Source: Cellulomonas sp. S1-8 (GTDB taxonomy: Bacteria > Actinomycetota > Actinomycetes > Actinomycetales > Cellulomonadaceae). From it: 64,000 nt of DNA. The notes under the pieces are model-generated. The model made no database searches. It worked only from the letters and a program-made list of their open reading frames with translations, and was not told where the DNA came from. The position numbers and the translations under genes are program-made. Below, in pieces: positions 44,464-53,483 of this stretch. The stretch's first letter is position 1, and each line of letters begins with the position of its first letter. The DNA lies in contig NZ_CP110806.1 in assembly GCF_026184235.1 (NCBI RefSeq), forward strand, positions 496,001-560,000, read 5' to 3'.

Positions 44464-45110
44464 CCGACGACCGCAACCCCTCGGGGTCGGGTGCGCCCGA
44501 CCCCGAGGAGGGCCCTCGCGTCACCGACAAGCGCCGACTCGACCCGGAGACGGGCCGGCTGCGCGAGCCGGCGGAGCCCGTGCTGACGCCGGAGGAGGCC
44601 GTGCTGGCCGAGGCTGCCGAGGCCGTCGCGGGCGTGGAGGACGACCTGTCGTCCGACGCGCTCGCCGCCGCCGAGAAGCTCGCGGCCGACCGCCTCGACG
44701 AGCTGCAGCGCGCCCAGGCGGCGCACTACAACCTCGAGCAGCAGTACAACGCGTACGTGAAGCGGTCCAAGGCGGAGGCCGCGGCCGCGCACGACCGTGG
44801 TGTCGCGTCGGTCGGCGAGGCGCTCATCCCGGTGCTCGACGACATCGAGCTGGCCCGCCGCCACGGTGACCTCACGGGCCCGTTCGCGTCGATCGCCGAG
44901 AAGCTCGAGGCCACGCTGCAGCGGCTGGGCGTCGAGCGGTACGGCGAGGTCGGCGAGGTGTTCGACCCGGCCGTGCACGAGGCGCTCATGCACTCCCACG
45001 CGGCCGACGTCACGGAGCCGACCGTGCAGCAGGTGCTGCAGCCCGGCTACCGCACGGCCGACCGGATCCTGCGGGCCGCGCGCGTCGCGGTCGTGGACCC
45101 GGAGGCCTGA
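44460..45110 (+). CDS. grpE: Nucleotide exchange factor GrpE
   Basis: A 216-residue GrpE. The first ~75 residues are an acidic, low-complexity arm; the coiled coil runs through the [22 protein letters not shown] segment, and the beta domain shows [11 protein letters not shown] and [26 protein letters not shown], which is the usual GrpE signature. It releases ADP from DnaK. Starts at GTG 44460, overlapping the dnaK stop. Confidence 0.97.
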
Positions 45111-45243
45111 CGACCAGCATCATCAGCACCACGCACGCGCGGGGCGGCGGCCGGACGACCGGTCGCCGCCCCCGCGGCACCGGGACCGCTGGGAGCACCA
45201 CGACGACCATGCAGCACATCGACCACCTCCGGAGGGAGGCGCC

Positions 45244-46242
45244 GTGACCGGACAGGACTGGCTCGAGAAGGACTTCTACGCCGTGCTCGGCGTCACCAAG
45301 GACGCCGACGCCCCGACCATCAAGAAGGCGTACCGCAAGCTTGCGCGGCAGCTGCACCCGGACCAGAACCCGGGTGACGCCAGCGCCGAGGCGCGGTTCA
45401 AGGACATCGGCGAGGCGTACGCGGTCCTGTCGGACGCCGAGCAGCGCCAGCAGTACGACCAGCTGCGGGCGATGGCGGGCGGCGCGCGCTTCACCGCCGG
45501 TGGCCGCGGCGGCAGCGGCTCGGCGGGCTTCGAGGACGTGTTCGGCGGCATGTTCGGCGCCGGCGCCGGTGCCAACGGCCCCGGCGGGCGCGTCCGTTAC
45601 TCCACGGGCGGCGCCGGCGGCGCGGGCTTCGAGGACATCCTCGGCGGGCTGTTCGGCGGTGGCGGTGCCGGGTTCGGTGGCGCGCGCGGCCCGCAGCCCG
45701 GCGCCGACCTGTCGGCGACGACGACGCTGCCGTTCCGCACCGCGGTCGAGGGCTCGACGATCTCGCTGTCCGTCGAGGGGCGCACCGTCAACGCCCGCAT
45801 CCCCGCGGGGGTGCGCGACGGGCAGAAGATCCGGCTGCGCGGCAAGGGCCGCCCCGGTGAGCCCGGCGCCCCCGACGGCGACCTCGTCATCACCGTCCAG
45901 GTCGAGCCGCACCCGGTGTTCACGCTCGACGGCCCGAACCTGCGCGTGAGCGTCCCCATCGCGTTCGACGAGGCAGCGCTCGGTGCGACGATCGACGTCC
46001 CGACGCTCGACGGCTCCACCGTGCGCGTCAAGGTGCCCGCGGGCACACCGTCGGGCCGCACCCTGCGCGTCAAGGGCCGGGGTGTCGCGACGACCACGGG
46101 CGCCGGCGACCTGCTGGTGACGGTGCAGGTCGTCGTGCCGCAGAAGCTGTCGCCCGCCGCGCGGGAGGCCGTGCAGGCGTTCGGCATCGCGACGTCCGGC
46201 GAGGACGTGCGGGCCGAGCTCATGGCGCAGGCACGACGCTGA
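45244..46242 (+). CDS. dnaJ: DnaJ chaperone without zinc finger
   Basis: A 332-residue co-chaperone from GTG 45244, with a GGAGGGAGG motif upstream. The J domain (about 9-70) includes the HPD motif LHPDQNPGD. It has a long Gly/Phe region (about 85-150) and a C-terminal peptide-binding domain ([21 protein letters not shown]). It has no CxxCxGxG repeats and, in fact, no Cys in the whole translation, so it is a type II, CbpA-like DnaJ in the position usually held by a zinc-finger DnaJ1. It stimulates the DnaK ATPase. Confidence 0.95.
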   Translation: MTGQDWLEKDFYAVLGVTKDADAPTIKKAYRKLARQLHPDQNPGDASAEARFKDIGEAYAVLSDAEQRQQYDQLRAMAGGARFTAGGRGGSGSAGFEDVFGGMFGAGAGANGPGGRVRYSTGGAGGAGFEDILGGLFGGGGAGFGGARGPQPGADLSATTTLPFRTAVEGSTISLSVEGRTVNARIPAGVRDGQKIRLRGKGRPGEPGAPDGDLVITVQVEPHPVFTLDGPNLRVSVPIAFDEAALGATIDVPTLDGSTVRVKVPAGTPSGRTLRVKGRGVATTTGAGDLLVTVQVVVPQKLSPAAREAVQAFGIATSGEDVRAELMAQARR

Positions 46243-46273
46243 CCTGCGCGAGCCGCCGACGACGGGAGGGCCG

Positions 46274-46699
46274 ATGGACGAGGACACGAAGGTCTACGTG
46301 ATCTCGGTCGCCGCCCAGCTCGCGGGCATGCACCCGCAGACGCTGCGGCAGTACGACCGCCTCGGCCTGGTCCGCCCCGCCCGCACGCGCGGCCGCGGCC
46401 GGCGCTACTCGATGCGCGACATCCACGTGCTGCGCGAGGTGCAGCGGCTCTCGCACGACGACGGAGTGAACCTCGCCGGCATCAAGCGGATCCTCGAGCT
46501 CGAGGAGGAGGTCCGGGCGATGCGTCGGCAGGTCGAGTTCCTGCGCACGCTCGTCGACCCGGGCCGTCGCGTGTTCCGCGCGGACCCCACGGGCAACGTC
46601 GTCGCCGACCGCCTCCACCCCCTGGCGGAACCGACCCCGCAGCCCCCGCTGCGCTGGGCCCCCCGCCAGCTCACCCGCGGCCCGACCCCCCGCGACTGA
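46274..46699 (+). CDS. hspR: Heat-shock repressor HspR (MerR family)
   Basis: A 141-residue MerR-type protein. The HTH is VYVISVAAQLAGMHPQTLRQYDRLGLVRPARTRGRGRRYS, followed by a second recognition helix region and a coiled coil (LREVQRLSHDDGVNLAGIKRILELEEEVRAMRRQVEFL). The Pro/Arg-rich C-terminus is long. HspR with DnaK represses this operon through the HAIR sites found before dnaK. Confidence 0.95.
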   Translation: MDEDTKVYVISVAAQLAGMHPQTLRQYDRLGLVRPARTRGRGRRYSMRDIHVLREVQRLSHDDGVNLAGIKRILELEEEVRAMRRQVEFLRTLVDPGRRVFRADPTGNVVADRLHPLAEPTPQPPLRWAPRQLTRGPTPRD

Positions 46700-46743
46700 C
46701 CACCCCGCGGCCCGCCGCGCCACCCCACGCGCCGCACGACGTC

Positions 46744-46816
46744 GCCGAGCGCTGCACTCAACCTTCGAGCGCGGTACTCGTATGTCCCGCGCTCGATGGT
46801 CGTGTGCCGCACTCGC
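46744..46816. repeat. Nested-palindrome repeat, left copy
   Basis: A roughly 73-base element with outer arms related to GCCGAGCGCnGCA / TGCCGCnCTCGGC and inner arms CGAGCGCGG / CCGCGCTCG. It brackets the small membrane gene with the second copy at 47323-47397. It may act as a terminator of hspR, or be a REP-like element. Confidence 0.65.
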
Positions 46817-46834
46817 AGTGACGCGCGTGCGCCC

Positions 46835-47242
46835 TCAGGACCAGTGCCAGCGGAGCTGGGCGTGGCGGGTGCCGTTCAGGGTGCGGACGCGACGGGCCGC
46901 GTTCGGGAGCCAGCGGTAGCGCTCGTACGTGCCGCGGCCCGTGTCGACGACCCAGGGCAGGACCCCGGCGAAGCGCGCGAGGACCAGCAGCAGCGCGACC
47001 ACCCCGACGAGCCACAGCTCCAGCACCACGACGACGACCCCGACGAGCACCACGAGCAGCAGGAGCACCGACAGGATCCCGACGACGAGGGCGACGACCC
47101 CGCCGATCAGGTCGTCCGCCATGTCCGACAGCGGCGACAGGTCGATGCCGTGGTTCATCACGCGTCCGCGCGGGCGCCACGGCAGCACCCGCACCTCGAT
47201 CACGGCGGGCCGCCCGCCGACCGGCTCGTCCTCCACACCCAC
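46835..47242 (-). CDS. Small two-helix membrane protein
   Basis: A 135-residue protein with two adjacent hydrophobic segments rich in Val and Leu (LIGGVVALVVGILSVLLLLVVLVGVVVVVLEL and LVGVVALLLVLARFAGVLP), then a basic C-terminus. An in-frame internal ATG (residue 29) would also leave both helices intact. No known family. It is bracketed by two copies of a nested palindromic repeat, one 18 bases after its stop and the other about 80 bases before its start. Confidence 0.7.
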   Translation of the reverse strand: MGVEDEPVGGRPAVIEVRVLPWRPRGRVMNHGIDLSPLSDMADDLIGGVVALVVGILSVLLLLVVLVGVVVVVLELWLVGVVALLLVLARFAGVLPWVVDTGRGTYERYRWLPNAARRVRTLNGTRHAQLRWHWS

Positions 47243-47322
47243 GCAGCACCCCTCCCGTCGCTCGCGGGCAACCTACCCCGCCGCCCCTTCGCGCCCGGCT
47301 CCCGCCCTCGCGCCTGCCCGCC

Positions 47323-47397
47323 GCCGAGCGCGGCACCCAACGGTCGAGCGCGGTACTCGTTCGTACCGCCCTCGACGATCGTCTGCCGCGCTCGGCG
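47323..47397. repeat. Nested-palindrome repeat, right copy
   Basis: Outer arms GCCGAGCGCGGCA / TGCCGCGCTCGGC are perfect; inner arms TCGAGCGCGGTAC / GTACCGCCCTCGA have one mismatch and a six-base loop. The remaining bases up to the FtsH-like start at 47562 show nothing. Confidence 0.7.
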
Positions 47398-47561
47398 GAG
47401 GGGCGGCCGGGTGGGTGCACAGGGGCGGCAGGCATGGGCCGGACGGGTGACTTGGGGCGCCTGGAGTTCCTGAATCGGACAATCCGGACGACGATGGCCA
47501 GACCACCGCGGAAGCGGCGGCCGCGCCCCCGCGCGGACGACGCCAGACGAAGGGTCAGCCC

Positions 47562-49415
47562 GTGACCGACGCCCCCGCCCGCTCACCGCTCGCCCCCCAC
47601 GACGTCGCCGTCGACCGGGAGCGCGTCCGGCGCCGTCGCGTGGTCCGCCTGTGCCTCGTCGTGCTCGCGATCGAGGCGTACGTGATCTGGGCGGCGGTGA
47701 CCGGCAACCCGCTGGTCGTGCTGCCGGAGGTGGACCCGCTGGTCGTCGCTCCGGTCGTGTTCTTCATCGCGCTGATCGGGCTGCTCCTGGGCACGCAGGT
47801 GGGCGCCGGCCGGTCGCCGCACGTCACGTTCCGCCCCGAGCAGGTCGACGTGACGCTCGACGACGTCGTCGGCATCGACCCGATCGTCGACGACGTGCGC
47901 CGCTCCATCGACCTGTTCCAGACGCACCGCCGGTTCGCGGCCCAGATGGGTGGCACGCCGCGGCGCGGCATCCTGTTCGAGGGCCCCCCGGGGACCGGCA
48001 AGACGCTGACCGCCAAGGCGATGGCTGCGGAGGCGGGTGTGCCGTTCCTGTTCGTCTCGGCGACGAGCTTCCAGTCGATGTACTACGGCGCGACGGCCCG
48101 CAAGATCCGCACGTACTTCAAGGCGCTGCGCACGGCGGCCCGCAAGGAGGGCGGTGCGATCGGCTTCATCGAGGAGATCGACGCGATCGCGCTGCGCCGC
48201 GGCGGGGTGCTCGGGTTCGGCCAGCGGGCCGCGTTCGTCGGGCTGCCGTCGCCGGCCTCCATGCTCGCCGGCCAGGGCACGGGCGTCGTGCGCGACGCGA
48301 TGGTCTCCGAAGGCACGGGCGGCGTCGTCAACGAGCTGCTGGTGCAGATGCAGTCGTTCGACGAGCCCGTCGGCGCGGACAGGATCTACAACCGCCTGGT
48401 CGCGGCCGTGAACCTCTTCCTGCCCGCGCACCGGCAGATCATGCAGCGGCGCCCCACGCGCGCCCCGATCCTGCTGATCGCCGCGACCAACCGGGCGGAC
48501 CACCTCGACCCCGCGCTGCTGCGCCCGGGGCGCTTCGACCGCCGCCTGACGTTCAACCCGCCGGACGCGCACGGGCGTCGTGCCCTCGTCGACCACTTCC
48601 TGGCCAAGCGCTCCCACCACGCCGAGCTCGACGAGCCGGCCATCCGGGACCGGGTCGCCGCCGCGACGAGCGGGTGGACGCCCGTGATGGTCGAGCACCT
48701 GCTGGACGAGGCGCTGGTCAACGCGCTGCGACGCGGTGACGACGCGATGTCGTTCATCGACGTGGAGCAGGCGCGCATCACCGAGCTCGTCGGCCTGGGG
48801 CACCCGGTGACGTACACGACGGGGGAGCGCACGCTCATCGCGACGCACGAGGCCGGGCACGCGGTGACGGCCTGGCTGGTCGCGCCCAACCGGACCCTCG
48901 AGGTCCTGACGATCGTGAAGCGCGGGTCCGCGCTCGGGCTGCTCGCGCACGGCGACTGCGAGGAGGTCTACACGCACACGCAGTACGACCTGCGGGCGCT
49001 GGTGCAGATCTCGATGGGCGGCTGGGTCGCGGAGGAGCTGTTCTTCGGTCAGACGACCACCGGTCCCGCGTCGGACCTGGCGGCGGCGACGCGGACGGCC
49101 GCGCAGATGGTCGGCGCGGCGGGCATGACGGGGTCGCTGGTGTCGTTCGCGGCGACGGACCGCGACCTGGTGTCCGCGGTCATCGCGGACACGCGGGCGC
49201 GCGCGCAGCTCGAGGACGTCCTGGACAGCGCCCGGGCGACTGTCCGACGCCTCCTCGCGGGCAACCGGGACCTGGTCGAGGCGCTGCGGGACGCGCTGCT
49301 CGAGAGGCACGAGCTGGTGGGCGAGGAGATCACGTCGGTGCTGGAGAAGGCGGTCGCGTCGCGGCCCGACGGCGTGCGGCCCGTGTCGCCGGCGGAGCAC
49401 CTGCGGGTGGCCTGA
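47562..49415 (+). CDS. FtsH-like AAA+ metalloprotease, divergent
   Basis: A 617-residue membrane protein. Two transmembrane segments lie at about 26-48 and 58-77. The AAA+ domain has Walker A GPPGTGKT and Walker B FIEEIDAI, where the usual Asp is Glu, and the sensor region LIAATNRADHLDPALLRPGRFDRR. An extra segment of about 80 residues separates Walker B from the sensor. The M41 zinc site is HEAGH (about 431-435), with the third ligand in GPASDLAAA. It is therefore an FtsH-related protease, but divergent from housekeeping FtsH. Start GTG 47562. Substrate unknown. Confidence 0.85.
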   Translation: MTDAPARSPLAPHDVAVDRERVRRRRVVRLCLVVLAIEAYVIWAAVTGNPLVVLPEVDPLVVAPVVFFIALIGLLLGTQVGAGRSPHVTFRPEQVDVTLDDVVGIDPIVDDVRRSIDLFQTHRRFAAQMGGTPRRGILFEGPPGTGKTLTAKAMAAEAGVPFLFVSATSFQSMYYGATARKIRTYFKALRTAARKEGGAIGFIEEIDAIALRRGGVLGFGQRAAFVGLPSPASMLAGQGTGVVRDAMVSEGTGGVVNELLVQMQSFDEPVGADRIYNRLVAAVNLFLPAHRQIMQRRPTRAPILLIAATNRADHLDPALLRPGRFDRRLTFNPPDAHGRRALVDHFLAKRSHHAELDEPAIRDRVAAATSGWTPVMVEHLLDEALVNALRRGDDAMSFIDVEQARITELVGLGHPVTYTTGERTLIATHEAGHAVTAWLVAPNRTLEVLTIVKRGSALGLLAHGDCEEVYTHTQYDLRALVQISMGGWVAEELFFGQTTTGPASDLAAATRTAAQMVGAAGMTGSLVSFAATDRDLVSAVIADTRARAQLEDVLDSARATVRRLLAGNRDLVEALRDALLERHELVGEEITSVLEKAVASRPDGVRPVSPAEHLRVA

Positions 49416-49557
49416 CCGCAGGTCGCGCTATCGGGTGACCGGTCTCACGGCCAGGGGCCCTAGGTCCCGTCGGCGAGGCGTCCGTATCGTGAGACGATGG
49501 CGGAGCCGGTGACCCCGGCTCCGCCTGTCCGTCGCACCTACAAGGAGCGTGTTCATC

Positions 49558-49797
49558 GTGTCCGCCGTGACCTGGCACCGTCCCCCGACGTCTGCCGTCC
49601 TTCCCGTCCGTCTCCCCGTCCGCACCCGGCTGCGTCACCTCGCCGAGACCGTGCGCTGGGCCCCCGCCCCGTACTTCGAGGGCTCGGCCCGCCAGCGCCT
49701 GCGCTTCGTCGGCTACGTCCTGGGCTCGATGCTCGCCTGGACCGTCGGCGGTCTCGTCGTCCTCGCGGCCGTCGGCCGCGCGCTCGCGTCGATCTGA
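49558..49797 (+). CDS. Small membrane-associated protein
   Basis: A 79-residue protein from GTG 49558; AAGGAG at 49542 is ten bases upstream, which favours this start over GTG 49549. A basic N-terminal half (LPVRTRLRHLAETVRWAP) precedes a single membrane helix (VGYVLGSMLAWTVGGLVVLAAV). No recognised family. It stands alone, between the FtsH-like gene and a bidirectional terminator. Confidence 0.7.
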   Translation: MSAVTWHRPPTSAVLPVRLPVRTRLRHLAETVRWAPAPYFEGSARQRLRFVGYVLGSMLAWTVGGLVVLAAVGRALASI

Positions 49798-49808
49798 CGC
49801 CCACGACA

Positions 49809-49844
49809 CCGTGCCGGGCGCGCGACGAGGCGCACCCGGCACGG
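49809..49844. terminator. Bidirectional hairpin terminator
   Basis: A perfect 10-bp stem (CCGTGCCGGG / CCCGGCACGG) with a 16-base loop lies between two convergent genes that end at 49797 and 49864. Confidence 0.65.
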
Positions 49845-49863
49845 AGCCGCCTGACGGTGGAGA

Positions 49864-52182
49864 TCAGCCGAACACGTGGTGGTAGAACTCACCGACCCAC
49901 GCGGCGAACTCCGGGCTGACGTTGGTGCGGTAGTCCGGCTCGTTCCAGCTGTTCAGGCCGTTCGCGATGGGCGTGCCCGTGATGAACCACGGCCCCCCGC
50001 TGGCGCCGCCCGACAGGTCGCCCCACTTCGCGACGGTCGACGGCTCCGCCACCTGCAGGCGTGCGCCCTGCGACTGCCACTCGTGCTCCCCGTCGAACGG
50101 GAAGTGCTGGGTCTTGACCGCGGGGTAGCCGAGGCCGTTCCACGCGGAGGCGAGCTGGCCCGACCCCACCGACGCCCAGCCGACGGCATCACCGATCGTG
50201 CGGCCCTTCGCGTCAGGGCCCACCGCGCAGAAGCCGACGTCCCAGGCCGGCGAGTGGTGCTGCTCCCACGCGTGCGTCCACACGCTCCCGACGACCTCCC
50301 ACGTGCCGAACGGCGCGTGCCCGTCGTCGTACGCGGGGACGAACGTGATCTTCGACGACTGCTGGCCGTTCATCACCAGGCAGTGCGCCGCCGTCATGAG
50401 CCCGCTCGTGTGCACGACGAACGCGGAGGCGACCAGGTTCCGGCCGCCCTGGACGAAGAACAGCTTGCCGACCGTCCGCTGCGGGTACTCCTGCGGGTGC
50501 GGCACCCTTCCAGTCGTCGGACCGTCGGTGACCCCCTCGGAGGCCGGCGTCGTGCTGAAGGTGCCGGTCGAGATGCCGGTGACCGACCGCTCGACGTCGG
50601 GCAGGACGGGTCCGGTCGTCTCGAACGGCGCCGCGACGGGCTGCGCGGCACGCATGCGCTCGGGGGTCCAGTACGCCGCGTCGGGCTCCACCTCGGCGCC
50701 CGGGAACGCCGTCGGCGCCCCGTCGTCCGTGGCCAGGCCGTGCACCGCGGCCTTCGTCCACGGGCCGACGGGGTACAGGCTCGCGTCGACCGAGTACCAG
50801 GTGATCGTCCAGCTGTACCCGCGGTCGTAGTCGCTCTTGACGTACACGTCACCGCCGTTACGGCCGATGATCGTGTCGCTGACCTTGTGCCAGTCGCCGC
50901 CGTTGCTCGACCGGTTGCAGACCACGTCCCACCCGACGAGGACGCGCGAGGAGTTGCGGTACGAGAACACGTGCTCGCGCCACCCGATCTTCCAGTCGGC
51001 CTCGACCGAGTCGGTGTCCGCGGTCACGGAGACGCCCGGTCGGTCCCCCCGCTGGAACCCGTACCCCCAGCGCACCTGCCCGTTGTCGGCGTCGAAGTTG
51101 TGGTCCTTGGCCGGCTCGATCCCGGCCGCGGCGACCGCCTGCATGTAGAACGACTGGCGGTTCTGGACCTCGGACACCCCGGCGAGCAGGCGTTGGGTGT
51201 CGGCCGTGAGCTGCTCGATCTTCGCCACGTCCGTCGGGAGCGACGCCTGGTTGGCCTCGACGGTCTTCTGGAGCTTCGCGAACTCGTCCTCGACGGGCCG
51301 CCGACCGAAGTCGGGGCACGTCTTGACGTACGCGCGCGCGACCCAGAACCGGTTGTACAGGTAGCCGAGCTGCGCGAAGACGTCCGGTGACACCGGGACC
51401 TCCCCCGACAGCGAGGGGTCGATCAGGCGGTACGCCTGCAGGTAGCTCTCCAGCGGCTCCATCGCCATCGAGGAGTTGAACCAGGGCACGAGCACCGAGA
51501 CGATGGAGTCGGCGGTCCACCCGCTCACGGGCGGGTCGGGGATCGCAGAGCTCACGCCCTGCGCACGGATGCGGATGTTGATGTTCGCGCTGTGCTCCTT
51601 GGCGATCTTCTCGAAGCTCGTGCTGCCGTCGACGCTGAACACCTGCGGCATCTCCGCGCCGAGGGACGCCGCGAACTTGGTGCGCTGCTCGCTGCTGGTG
51701 AACCGGCACTGGTAGACGACGTACATCGACGACCCGCCGCGGTACCCGGCGACGAAGTAGTCGCCGTACTTCTCCCGGAAGTCCGGCCCGGGAGTCACGG
51801 CCAGCTCGTAGGACGGCGCGAGCGAGTACTGGCTCTGCTGGACGGAGACCTCTGCGACGAGCGTGACCGACAGGTCGGAGACGGACAGCTCCTCGAGGAA
51901 CGACGTGCTGGCCGACAGCGTGACGCCCTCGAGGTTGTACGACGCCTTGAGGGACGCGCTGACCAGGCTCTGCACGTCGCTCTCGGACTGTACGAACGAG
52001 TACTGGTACTCGGGCTGCACGACGGTCTTCGACGACACCGTGAACGGCTTGACCGCGCTCGCGCGCAGCTGACCGGTGACGGCGTCGACACCGGCGCCCA
52101 GGGTCAGGTTCGACTGCCACGGCTGCCCGACGACCGTGGTGTCGAGCAACGTGGTGAGCGTCTCGCTGGATGTCTGCCTCAT
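49864..52182 (-). CDS. MACPF-like N-terminus fused to a trypsin-like serine protease
   Basis: A 772-residue protein from ATG 52182, with a GGGGGG stretch upstream. No signal peptide is seen. Residues 1-210 are Ser/Thr/Val-rich and strand-forming; the segment KYGDYFVAGYRGGSSMYVVY (138-157) resembles the family signature of MACPF pore-forming proteins, where YG-(T/D)-(H/Y)-(Y/F)-hydrophobic precedes a Gly-Gly turn. Residues 295-345 form a short coiled coil. Residues 360-480 are a beta-rich linker. Residues 560-772 are a trypsin-like serine protease with the complete triad His600 (TAAHC), Asp648 (WDVGF) and Ser728 (GGASGGPW). The MACPF assignment is an inference. The regulator gene directly upstream supports operon expression. 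Confidence 0.72.
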   Translation of the reverse strand: MRQTSSETLTTLLDTTVVGQPWQSNLTLGAGVDAVTGQLRASAVKPFTVSSKTVVQPEYQYSFVQSESDVQSLVSASLKASYNLEGVTLSASTSFLEELSVSDLSVTLVAEVSVQQSQYSLAPSYELAVTPGPDFREKYGDYFVAGYRGGSSMYVVYQCRFTSSEQRTKFAASLGAEMPQVFSVDGSTSFEKIAKEHSANINIRIRAQGVSSAIPDPPVSGWTADSIVSVLVPWFNSSMAMEPLESYLQAYRLIDPSLSGEVPVSPDVFAQLGYLYNRFWVARAYVKTCPDFGRRPVEDEFAKLQKTVEANQASLPTDVAKIEQLTADTQRLLAGVSEVQNRQSFYMQAVAAAGIEPAKDHNFDADNGQVRWGYGFQRGDRPGVSVTADTDSVEADWKIGWREHVFSYRNSSRVLVGWDVVCNRSSNGGDWHKVSDTIIGRNGGDVYVKSDYDRGYSWTITWYSVDASLYPVGPWTKAAVHGLATDDGAPTAFPGAEVEPDAAYWTPERMRAAQPVAAPFETTGPVLPDVERSVTGISTGTFSTTPASEGVTDGPTTGRVPHPQEYPQRTVGKLFFVQGGRNLVASAFVVHTSGLMTAAHCLVMNGQQSSKITFVPAYDDGHAPFGTWEVVGSVWTHAWEQHHSPAWDVGFCAVGPDAKGRTIGDAVGWASVGSGQLASAWNGLGYPAVKTQHFPFDGEHEWQSQGARLQVAEPSTVAKWGDLSGGASGGPWFITGTPIANGLNSWNEPDYRTNVSPEFAAWVGEFYHHVFG

Positions 52183-52249
52183 GGTGTCCCCCCGGTGGTG
52201 CGTCCGGGAGGTCCGCCCCGGTGCGGCGACCGTCGACGTGCGGTCGCCT

Positions 52250-52936
52250 TCACCGTCCTCCGTGCGGCGGCGCGGGGGCCTCACCAGAATTGGTGAATGT
52301 GACCCGCGGCTCGACGAGCCACCGGGCGCTCCCGGAGCGGCGCGCCACCGCGACCGCCTCGAGCTGGGAGCGCACCCCGAGCTTGGTGAGGATCGAGCGG
52401 ATGTGGGTCCGCACGGTGTTGAGGGACAGGTGCCGGCGGGCTCCGATCTGGGCAGCGCCGACGCCTGCCGCGAGCAGCGCCAGGACGGCCTCCTCGGTGG
52501 CGGTCAGCCGGGTCAGCGCGACGTGCTCGTCGTGGCGTCGGCCCAGCTCGCCGACCACGGCGTCGTCCGGGGGGCCGGGGCCGCGGGTCTCGCGCAGGTG
52601 GTGCTCGAGGATCCGCAGGAGCGCCAGCAGGGGAGCGGACTGGTCGAGCACGACGGCGCCCCGACGGTGCATGCCCTGCAGCTCGCGTGCCGACCTGGCC
52701 GACCCGAGGCACACGCACGTGAGCAGCCCCGCCCCCGGCTCGACGTCGACGACGGGTACGCCCTCGTCGTCCTCCAGCAGCAGGACGGCGCGAGGGTGCA
52801 GGAGCGCGCGCTCGGGTCGCAGGGACCGGACATCGAGCACGCGCCACTCGCGTGCGCCGAGCGCGCTCCCCAGCGCGGCCCCCAGCGCGCTGCCTGGGGG
52901 CGCGACGACGGTGACGTCCCCGCCGCCGTCCCTCAT
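52250..52936 (-). CDS. LuxR-type helix-turn-helix regulator
   Basis: A 228-residue regulator from ATG 52936. The first ~130 residues form a diverged receiver-like or effector domain (LLLEDDEGVPVVDVEPGAGLLTCVCLG). The C-terminal LuxR HTH has LTATEEAVLALLAAGVGAAQIGARRHLSLNTVRTHIRSILTKLGVRSQLEAVAVARR, complete. The receiver lacks a clear phospho-acceptor Asp. It is 67 bases before the MACPF-like/protease gene on the same strand, so it probably controls it. Confidence 0.85.
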   Translation of the reverse strand: MRDGGGDVTVVAPPGSALGAALGSALGAREWRVLDVRSLRPERALLHPRAVLLLEDDEGVPVVDVEPGAGLLTCVCLGSARSARELQGMHRRGAVVLDQSAPLLALLRILEHHLRETRGPGPPDDAVVGELGRRHDEHVALTRLTATEEAVLALLAAGVGAAQIGARRHLSLNTVRTHIRSILTKLGVRSQLEAVAVARRSGSARWLVEPRVTFTNSGEAPAPPHGGR

Positions 52937-53261
52937 GGACGATGTCTGGCACAGCCCCGCGCGTGGTGCAACGGACTGCCCGGTGGTGGCGGGGGTCGGC
53001 GCGGGTGAAGTCCGGGGACTGGCACGCGCGCCCGGGGTGTCGTCGGGCGACGCGCCGGTCGCTCCTGCGTGACATAGCGGACATCACGCGCGAAGCACCT
53101 GTGGACGGCCATGGGGACGACACGCGGTCCCCTGTGCACACGGGTGTGCGTGGCTGCGGCGTGTCGGGTGGCGGCCGGGCGTCGTCGCACGTCAGAGGCG
53201 TCCCCGGTGTCCACAGGCGGTGTGTCCGGCAGCGCACAGGGTGAAGAACGACACGGCTGTA

Positions 53262-53309
53262 ACACAACACCTAGTAGTGACTTGCGATGTCAGACCCCAG
53301 GTGTAGTGT
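53262..53309 (+). promoter_or_regulatory. Tandem NrdR-box-like sites before nrdH
   Basis: Two words related to the NrdR consensus ACACWAKATATWGTGT lie at 53262-53277 (ACACAACACCTAGTAG, 11 of 16) and 53294-53309 (ACCCCAGGTGTAGTGT, 12 of 16). Their starts are 32 bases apart, the spacing of three DNA turns found for NrdR boxes. They lie 175-222 bases before nrdH. The rest of 52937-53261 shows no gene. Confidence 0.55.
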
Positions 53310-53483
53310 CTCTCCAGACGGCTCGCCCCGAACTACACGGGTGTCACGCGGGCCTTCGTCAGCAGGTCGGAAGCGCCTCTCAGGGGTCGTCCGGCGGGTC
53401 GACGAGGGCGGTGCGGGACCCCGGCCCCCGGGTGACGGCGCCGCGATCGAGAACACACAGACCATGAGCTCGGGGGAGCAGAC

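Noticed and set aside
47583..49400. Long minus-strand frame over the FtsH-like gene
   Set aside because: Shadow of a gene with clear AAA+ and M41 motifs; no domain in the reverse frame.
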